Of a stretch of 27,521 nt of DNA, positions 20,523 through 27,521 are shown piece after piece; positions within the stretch are counted from its first letter, which is position 1; each line of letters begins with the position of its first letter. Origin of the DNA: Trichoplax adhaerens (Eukaryota > Placozoa > Uniplacotomia > Trichoplacea > Trichoplacidae); contig NW_002060992.1 of assembly GCF_000150275.1 (NCBI RefSeq), positions 11,655 to 39,175 of the forward strand, given 5' to 3'. Made by a program: the position numbers and the translations under genes. The notes under the pieces are model-generated. The model saw only the letters and a list, made by a program, of their open reading frames with translations, did not search any database and had not been told where the DNA came from.

Positions 20523-22385
20523 ACTCTTACACTTGCTACAACTTTGCTAAAAGTCAACGATTTTAAGACAACATCTATAGCTCAGGTATTTTCCATATTG
20601 CCTACATCAATTCTATGATTCTTTGAAAGTGTTTACATATTCCGTAAACCTTCTAATCATGTTTGATTTTATTAGATTTAAGCCAAATAACTTAATCTCT
20701 ATTACGTTATCGTGTAGGCTTCTGGTCTTACTGCTATAGCTGTGATTCTTTCTGCTACGTCGCCGATAATACTAGCCCGATTAGTATTGACCTTTTTCAC
20801 AAGCAACATTACGGATCAGTTGGCATTTAGAGTAGCCGCTGCGTTCGGCACTACTGGCATTGTTGTCGCAACAGTTATCTCTTTCTATATAGCTGTTAAA
20901 CAAGCTCGTCGTGTTCATTCTAGCGATAAGGAATATTCGATTCTTCAAACTTCATTCAATAAAAAAGCACTTATCTGCATAATGATAATAATCGGCCTGT
21001 TCATTTTTGGACTATCCGTTCCTTCACTTTTTGAAAATTGGGAACTATTTCATGTAGTCACAACCAACTTTCATGCTGCTATGGTGAGTTAAGCTTATGA
21101 TTTTATTAGTCGATCATTTTCGTTTTCAAACTAGTTATTTTCTTGCTTTTTCAGCAGTCTAAATAGCCTAAATTGCATCGTTAGCAGTTATAGTAGAATT
21201 CATATCATTTGCCTTAACCAATATAAAGGTTCTATGCGTTATTTTATACGCGTATGAAATTGTAGCTATTCAGTACCGGAATTCTTGGTCTTATTTCTCA
21301 TAAAAAGCAATCTGTCGATCTAGTAAGCATATATTTACTGTTATCCAAAATCGTTATGACATAATAGCCTACTTCATTGCTATTTTAGCATTACTGATTT
21401 ATTCTTTAATTAGAATATCTGGACTAGAACACTCGCTGACTTTACTACCGGAATTAGTGTTGCATCTACTATTTCTATAGTCCAACTTCTTGTCAGTTAT
21501 GCCAGCCAATCGAATTATACAAAGTGGCAAATAAGACCAGATTTTACAATTTTAATTCTTTGCCTAGCTCTATTTAACTTCATTGGATTCATGCTATCCT
21601 TTACTGCTAGCGCGGCTACGGATGACATCTTGCATAAAGTGCCACAGCCTTCAAAATCATCGAATACTGATACTGTTAATGTCGGTATGTTAGTCTCCGC
21701 AGTACTAGCAGGCGCAGTTGGCATCTTTAATATGGCTATTATGAATTATCCTACTTATGGATTTCCGGCTTTAGTCGTTTCTACCATGGTAGGTCGCTAG
21801 TATTAAAATGATAACTATAATCGATAATTTAACACGGAAGGACAGTATAATAAATTGATTACTTTAATTAATTCTGTATTAGCTTATCTGTAGCCTACCA
21901 AACTGGCTTTTAATGCTGTAAATGCAGGCTTATATAACGTCTAGACGCGGAACTGATATACAAACTACTAATAACGAGCTATTGGTAAGTCGAAATTACT
22001 TATAAATAGCGCTATTAGTACAGTATAGTTCGTCGGCAACGTGACGGATTGTAGGACTACTATCGATTAAATGACTAGAATAGATAAAATAAATTGTCTT
22101 ACTGGATGCTATTCTACTGTTGGAATATAGAGATTTCCATACCATATTTTCTACGTTTTCAATAGCTTTGGTAGCGTATGGGCAATTGGCATGACTATTT
22201 ATGCATTCGTAGCTGATAAGCCGTCACAAACTAGCCTTCTCGTCGTCATTCCTGCCTTTATTTACCCTTTTACTACTATCGCTATACTCAGTTTACTACC
22301 AGTTGCTTATTTTAGTGTTCGAGCAGCTTTCTGTAATAAAAAAGACACATGTAATGAAGACGATGCAAGCACTATCATTGCATAA
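20523..22385 (+). CDS. Polytopic (~12-helix) membrane protein, family copy 3, exons 2-7
   Basis: Exons are 20523-20585 (63), 20718-21083 (366), 21266-21322 (57), 21414-21788 (375), 21928-21984 (57) and 22131-22385 (255, TAA stop). All are open, in phase 0, with canonical AG and GT (GTATTT, GTGAGT, GTAAGC, GTAGGT, GTAAGT). Together they give 390 residues. Helices lie in exon 3 (four, the last crossing into exon 4), exon 5 (four, the last crossing into exon 6) and exon 7 (two). The loop before helix 5 carries RVHSSDKEYSILQTSFNK, exon 4 ends GILGLISHKKQSVDL, and the C-terminal tail is polar (CNKKDTCNEDD). Over the last 40 residues of exon 5, 31 match the copy at 25605, with many silent changes, which suggests selection on the protein. 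Exon 1 is doubtful (see 20020-20208). This is an integral membrane protein of unknown function; a transporter or channel role would be a guess. Confidence 0.85.
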
Positions 22386-23754
22386 TATGATATCGATGTA
22401 TTCCAAAAGTGTTTAACCTATGCTAGATAGAACAATAACTATTTCTTACCGGTAGTTTGATGCTAAAATTCTTTCTTCGCTAGGCATTACAAGTAATCTC
22501 TATAGGTGTTGAGAAAAATTTTTAAATTTAGATTTTAAACCCTCTCCCTCTACTGTTTTAGTAAAATTTAGCCAAATAACACTTTCGGTAACAATCAACT
22601 GATTACGGTACTTAGTCTTTCTCTAGCATAAGATTTCCTTGCTTGCGCATTACTATATTAATAAAACTTCTTACCGCTTAATACCTTATTTTTTTCTCTT
22701 TCTCTCTCAAAAATACTTGCTCGTGATAAACTGTCATTATAAAGATTCTTAAAATAATAAAGCAATACTATAGTTTCTTGTAAACTTTACTTTATTATAT
22801 TAACTAGGTTCATTTTATAAGTACTGTACAAAGAAAAAGTTAGCCACAATAACTTGGCAATTAAGTCGCAAGATCAGATAAAAATTTATCTTCATTATCT
22901 AAATATAGTTCGCCCTTCTAGTTCAATTATCACGATACAAATATCAGCAATCACGTACTTAGTGCTATCTATTCAAGCTTTGGAATTTTAATATAAACAT
23001 TCAATAGAATTACTAAAATATATACTAAAATCACCTTCTACTACTTGAGGTTGTAAAAGTACTGACTAATCAAAGTATATATAGCTACAAGTAGAGAACG
23101 TAAACAATATCAAAAGAAATTCGCATTTAAAATAACCATACGGGTGATAATTCGAAAATATACGCATAATTGCTACTGAATCTAAATTAAATATTACGAT
23201 GTTGTTAAGCCAGATATTTTTAAAGTAAGCAATCTTTTCTAAAATCATTTTGCATTCTAATTAAAGGTTTACCATTATTTTTTATCGTTCCTATATTTAT
23301 GAAACATTTCTGTCAGTCTGTTGCGCTTAACAATTCCACGAATGTTAGTTATGCTTATCGACTTTCATTTAGCGCGATCAAATTTTTAAAATTGAACTAT
23401 CATATAAGATTCTAGGTTTACTTCGCAACCCGATTGACTCGATATGATTGAACATGGTCTTCTTTCAGCAGTTCATAAATTTAGTCGTCAATGTAGCCCG
23501 GTTATAAAGAAAATGGCATTATACGAAACTGCCCAACTTTGATTCTGTAACATACGACAGTGGTTATTGTCTTGAATTAGTCTGATGAATGGTCGATTCA
23601 TTTAAAATATCACAACAGGATTAAAAGTAGATATTAATCAGACTCTTTTACGTTTTCTTAATAAGTTGTTGATCGGTTGTTTCCCTAATTTTATTTTCAG
23701 TCACAGATATATGTTAAGTCGACCAGAGTGCAAATAAAGTAGAATCAAAGTTTG
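22386..23754. other. Intergenic stretch after copy 3
   Basis: No gene is seen. AATAAA at 22660-22665, about 275 bp past the stop, could serve as a polyadenylation signal for the upstream gene; this is a weak inference in AT-rich DNA. The minus-strand open frame at 23066-23248 has no supporting features. Confidence 0.4.
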
Positions 23755-23833
23755 TTAGAATTTTTGTAGCTTGGTTTCTACACATTTCTTTTTGTTACAA
23801 TTGCTTTGGTTTGACTTTCAGTCAAGCTATGAT
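23755..23833 (+). pseudogene. Remnant of exon 3 end (family)
   Basis: The frame FVRIFVAWFLHISFCYNCFG, continuing LTFSQAM, resembles the end of exon 3 (HWPFYHLVVANFHAAM). The following bases, ATATATAAAAGG, stand where the 17167 copy has GTAAATAAAAGA, so the GT donor is lost. Upstream exon 3 sequence is not recognisable. Support comes mainly from its position about 490 bp before a clearer exon 5 remnant. Confidence 0.3.
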
Positions 23834-24317
23834 ATATAAAAGGCACTAGTTTTGAACCATTTTCCATGTCGTCATTATTATACTTGAGAGATGGCACTAA
23901 TTATTGGGTACTAATGCCAATTAGATTAATAGAAAATTACGATCAAATACCCTTTACATGAAATGCTAACAACTTTACATCTATAATATCGTCACTAATA
24001 GTAGTTGCTTGAGGTAAAGATGTAGCTTTTACATAAAAGTAATGTTTATCTTTCTAATCCCAAACGATTCGGAGTAAAACAGTTTATTACTAGATTCTCG
24101 TTCATGAAAGTCTTCAACTGCAGACTATAATTTCTAGTACGAAAAAGACAAACTCTATTGCGTTACCTTAATTACTTAAATCTTTAGCATGCTTACAACC
24201 CGAAGACCATAAACAGAAATTACCTAACCACATCTGTTAACTTCTAGACTCAGTGTAAGAACGAAATTCTACGATTACTATAGTTTCTTACGGAACTTAA
24301 ACTAGAAGATCTTTTAC

Positions 24318-25060
24318 ACTAACAACATAACTATACTTACATTTGTTATTACTAGCTGCATAACGTTGACAACAGTATCACAACCTATCTCAATAGCACA
24401 AAATCATTACAACCATGTTGATAACGTACCGTATGAAATTGATACAATTTCTTTAACAGCTACTCAGCAATACCCGATGTTAGATATTCTAAATAAGTGC
24501 CGACATGATCTCATCTAAACTATCTGTAGCCTAAACAATTGCCATTTCAGTTATACTATATCAATTTTAGCAGGTAGTAATTTAATAATAGTTTCTCCAT
24601 ATGATTCTAAATTTAAGCAATGAATTGACCTCGTCTGTGATGTGATTTTCGGTATGCATGGTCTATGACTATCTGATCTTCTTTCGGACTGTTTTGAACG
24701 CTATTAAGAATTAATTTATTCTAATATCATCGCATTCAAATTATAAACAATAGACTGTTGTCTTCTGTTGATTCTTACCTTCTACTGTAAATAATCGAAA
24801 CATAATTCAAATTCCATATATGGTTAAATAGGTAGCCACATCAACGGATAAAAATAGAAGACATAGAAATATACTAGAAATTCCTACTATATTTTATTAT
24901 TACCAATATTTCTATTTATATTTTTATACACTAGAGGATGATCCAATCAATATTTTATAATATCGCCTTATGGATGTACTATCAAGAAATAACACGCTTA
25001 TCTTGATCCCCTACATCACTACAAGATCAAGTTAATTGTTGCTTTTCTTCATAGAAGAGA
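24318..25060 (+). pseudogene. Exon 5 and exon 7 remnants between copies 3 and 4
   Basis: From 24318 a 66-codon frame reads TNNITILTFVITSCITLTTV then SQPISIAQNHYNHVDN and EIDTISLTATQQYP. This lines up with helix 7, the following loop (VQTLVRYANQ...) and the start of helix 8 of exon 5. It stops at TAA 24516. At 24595-24670 a second stretch (YDSKFKQ, stop, IDLVCDVIFGMHGL) parallels the remnant at 19681-19760, sharing ATTCTAAATTTAA. At 24964-25060 the frame VLSRNNTLILIPYI, followed by LIVAFLHRRD, resembles exon 7 (QTSLLVVIPAFIY and LPVAYFSVRAAF). Stops and missing splice sites make this a dead copy. Confidence 0.45.
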
Positions 25061-25604
25061 TTAAAAGTAGCGTTCTAGTAGATGCAACAATAACTAAGAC
25101 TAGCAACAATATTTACTGGCAGCTAGAGTAAACTTAATATAAATTCATACTGTTCTTTAGTTTAAGGACCGAGTTTGAAAACATTACGTAATGTTAATAA
25201 ATATTCAGTATCATTTGTTACAGTAGCTCTATAGTCTAGTCAGAGTTCAAGCTATGATCAAAGTTCAATAGCATAGCTGATGAGTAGTTAATTATTTTTC
25301 GCTTATTGACGCATTATATCTTATATAAGAGGAACTGTTAACGGCAATTCAACAATAGAAACCGTTTTGGAATTTCACAAACCTTATTTCACAAACCTTA
25401 TTTCAGTTAAATTGGCCTTCTGTCTTCAACGAGTTTACATCCTAAAAAGAAAAAACTTGGCTGTTATTCTCTGTAATATCTTAACTTTGATGATCTATAT
25501 TATTAGTCGAAAACTATCTTGGATCGTTTAAATTACTTTTAACTTTATCTAAGAAATACACGTAAACTATTTTCTAGTTTGAATTGGAATAGAAAAATCT
25601 CAAG
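25061..25604. other. Upstream region of copy 4
   Basis: No coding exon is seen. It contains a short tandem duplication at 25373-25400 and should hold the promoter and 5' leader of the gene starting at 25605. I could not pick out a reliable core promoter element. Confidence 0.4.
25373..25400. repeat. Two tandem copies of a 14-bp unit
   Basis: TTTCACAAACCTTA occurs twice in a row (25373-25386 and 25387-25400), followed by TTTCA, in the region upstream of the 25605 start. Slippage is the simplest origin. Confidence 0.9.
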
Positions 25605-27514
25605 ATGTATAATCCACGTAAATTGAGTATCATTGTCTATGTTGGAGCCGTAGCTATGCTTTTTGGTGGTCTATTTACTTATATTTCCAACCAAGTTATG
25701 ATGCGGAGTTGTGAAAATATATTTATGATAGATCTTGGATTGATGGGACTTCTTGTAAGTCGAATTTTACTTTAGTTTGTTAAGATTATTTTTATCTTTA
25801 CGGAATGTAATATAAAAATAGCATAATAGTTGCAGCCGAAATGGAAGAATCGACTTACGTAATATCGGCTACTTTTCTAATTTATTTTTCTGAGTAGTCG
25901 AATAAACTTCTTAAGAGTACTATCTCCTTACGTAACCAAAATAACTTTTAGTAACTAGCTTGGATTATTATAACTTATCTATAGGCTCTTACACTTGCTA
26001 CAGCTTTGCTAAAAGTAAACGATCTAGCTACAACTTCAACAACTCAGGTACGGTAATTTATTTCGATATCGCTTTCGATTAAATCTTTAATTTCTTAACA
26101 ACAAATTTTTCACCCTATTTTATATTATATTCGATCTTAATCGATTAAAACTCCAATAATTATTTTAAAATTAACGTTAATCGTCTAGGCTTCCGGTCTT
26201 ACTGCTCTAGCTGTCATTATATCTGCTGCATCGCCCGCAATATTGGCCAGATTAGTCATAGCCTTTTTTTCAAGCGCCGTTAATTCTTCGTTAGGATTTT
26301 TTGTACCAGTATCAATCGCTATCGCGGGCTTTGTTTCCGTAGCAGCTATTTCTATCTATGTGGCTGTTAAGCAAAATCGTCGTATCTATTCTGACGATAA
26401 TGAATATTCGCTAGTTCAAACTCCATTCAATAAAGCGGTACTTTTCTGGGCGATGATAGTAACTAGTCTAGCTATTTTTGGGCTATCTGTTGCTATATTT
26501 ATGGAACGGTGGTATCTATATCACGTTGTCACGGCTAATTTCCATGCTATTATGGTAAGTTTTATCTTGATAAGTGGATAATTTCAGTTTCTTGCCAGCT
26601 TGTTTCTTGTATTTTCTCCAATTTAAAATAATTACAAGTTATCAGCCAAAGTAGTGTAAAAACTTACATCGCTTACACAAACTAATAAAAGCTGTCTTTG
26701 ACATTTTATGTTTCAATTTTAGCTTTTCGCTACTGGAATTCTAGGCCTCATTGCTCACAAAAAACAAGTTGTTGATTTGGTGAGCGTAACTTTACTAGCG
26801 TCGAAAGAACATTATCATGTATTTTATCGCCGTTTTAATAAATAGTAGTGATTTATTCCTAATTAAGAACTTGCTGTCATTGGAAGATTATTACGATACA
26901 CTTTATGTCTGTTTTAGTAATATGAATGTTTTATTTTGTAATTAGGGTGTCTGGACTAAAACTTTTACTAACTTTACTGCTGGAATCAGTGCTGCATCGA
27001 CTATTGCTATGGTTCAAACTCTCGTCCGCTATGCTAACCAACCGGGAGATACGAAATGGGAACGATTCGATTTTACAATTTTAACACTTTGCCAAACTCT
27101 ATTTACCTTCATTGGATTGATCCTATCCTCCGTTGCGATCGTAGCTACCGATAACGTCCTAAATAAAGCGCCAAAACTTACTAAATCGTCAGATATTGAT
27201 ACTATGAATGTCGGTATGTTGGTCTCCGCATCAGTTGCAGGAGCTGTTGCAATCTTTAATATGGCAATTATGAATTATCCTGTTTACGGATTTCCACCTG
27301 TAGTTGTAGCTATCATGGTCAGTTATTAACATTTATAACAATCACAGATCGATTATTTTATATCAATAATAGAAGGTGTAATGAATCGATTCTTTTAACT
27401 ATTTCCATATTTACTTAATTATAACCTACTAAATTAGCTTAAATGTCACANATATAGGTTATTGTAACAGCTAAACACGGAATTGATATCCAAACTACAG
27501 ATAACGGGATAGCG
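25605..27514 (+). CDS. Polytopic (~12-helix) membrane protein, family copy 4, partial at window end
   Basis: Exons are 25605-25754 (150, ATG), 25985-26047 (63), 26189-26554 (366), 26723-26779 (57), 26946-27317 (372) and 27458-27514 (57). All are open, in phase 0, with GT donors and AG acceptors. They give 355 residues, and exon 7 (about 84 residues in copy 3) lies beyond the window. The start is chosen because MYNPRK precedes the first helix and matches the exon 1 start of copy 1. Predicted helices lie near residues 7-27, 44-61, 75-98, 106-131, 154-175, 181-204, 218-239, 255-279, 301-321 and 327-341. K/R-rich segments (NPRK, KQNRR, HKKQ, NKAPKLTK, TAKHG) all fall on one side, predicting a cytoplasmic N-terminus. 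The loop RIYSDDNEYSLVQTPFNK is conserved in copies 2-4. The single N at 27451 lies just before the exon 6 acceptor. The family is not recognised. Confidence 0.88.
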
Positions 27515-27521
27515 GTAAGCT

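Noticed and set aside
21515-21724. 69-codon minus-strand open frame
   Set aside because: It is antisense to exon 5 of copy 3.
22191-22385. Independent 64-residue protein starting at an internal ATG
   Set aside because: It is the 3' part of exon 7 of copy 3; the exon opens at 22131 after an AG acceptor.
24000-24060. Exon 4 remnant between the exon 3 and exon 5 fragments
   Set aside because: The spacing is right, but only a few bases resemble the HKKQ region; not above chance.

Overview
The window is an AT-rich (about two-thirds A+T) piece of a eukaryotic nuclear genome, on a draft scaffold. It has a 461-base run of N at 13528-13988 and a single N at 27451. The eukaryotic assignment rests on repeated gene copies cut into short exons by canonical GT...AG introns of about 80-700 bp, on long gene-poor stretches, and on tandem repeat arrays and decaying paralogues. 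Nothing looks bacterial: no operons, no Shine-Dalgarno pattern, and most long open frames are only exons. I cannot place the organism more precisely.

Left third (1-9 kb): I see no gene. It holds a composite repeat. A unique-looking block (155-333 plus 901-2286) recurs at 5740-5919 plus 5920-7325. Each copy is followed by a tandem array of roughly 250-bp units (about 3070-5250 and 7326-8545) and then by a related right flank, so the whole module looks tandemly duplicated. The main part of the block is nearly identical between copies, while the short left part is clearly more diverged. Copy 2 carries a 30-bp palindromic insertion bounded by 8-bp direct repeats.

Middle (9-12 kb): mostly featureless, with one structured hairpin (9797-9862) and one weak exon-like open frame (9210-9497).

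Right part (12-27.5 kb): a plus-strand tandem cluster of one family of polytopic membrane proteins that I do not recognise. The best-defined copy at the right edge (25605-27514, last exon outside the window) and the copy at 20523-22385 define the gene: seven exons, all introns in phase 0, and a strict large/small alternation (about 150, 63, 366, 57, 372-375, 57 and 255 nt). The predicted protein is about 440 residues with about 12 membrane segments. The N- and C-termini and all K/R-rich loops fall on one side. The layout suggests three repeats of a four-helix unit. A copy at 12005-15732 keeps nearly every splice junction but has frameshifts, a lost donor and an insertion in exon 3. A copy starting near 17167 is frameshifted and appears to lack an intron. 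More fragments lie at 19640-20018, 23755-23833 and 24318-25060. The cluster therefore shows birth-and-death duplication, with the intact copies to the right.

Inside exon 3 of the 12005-15732 copy sits a GC-richer segment with a minus-strand open frame (one membrane segment and a hydrophilic tail) running into the assembly gap. It is either an inserted gene fragment or an assembly join. Functions are not assignable from sequence alone. What can be said is that the two right-hand copies look coding and constrained, and that the architecture is regular enough to define a family.
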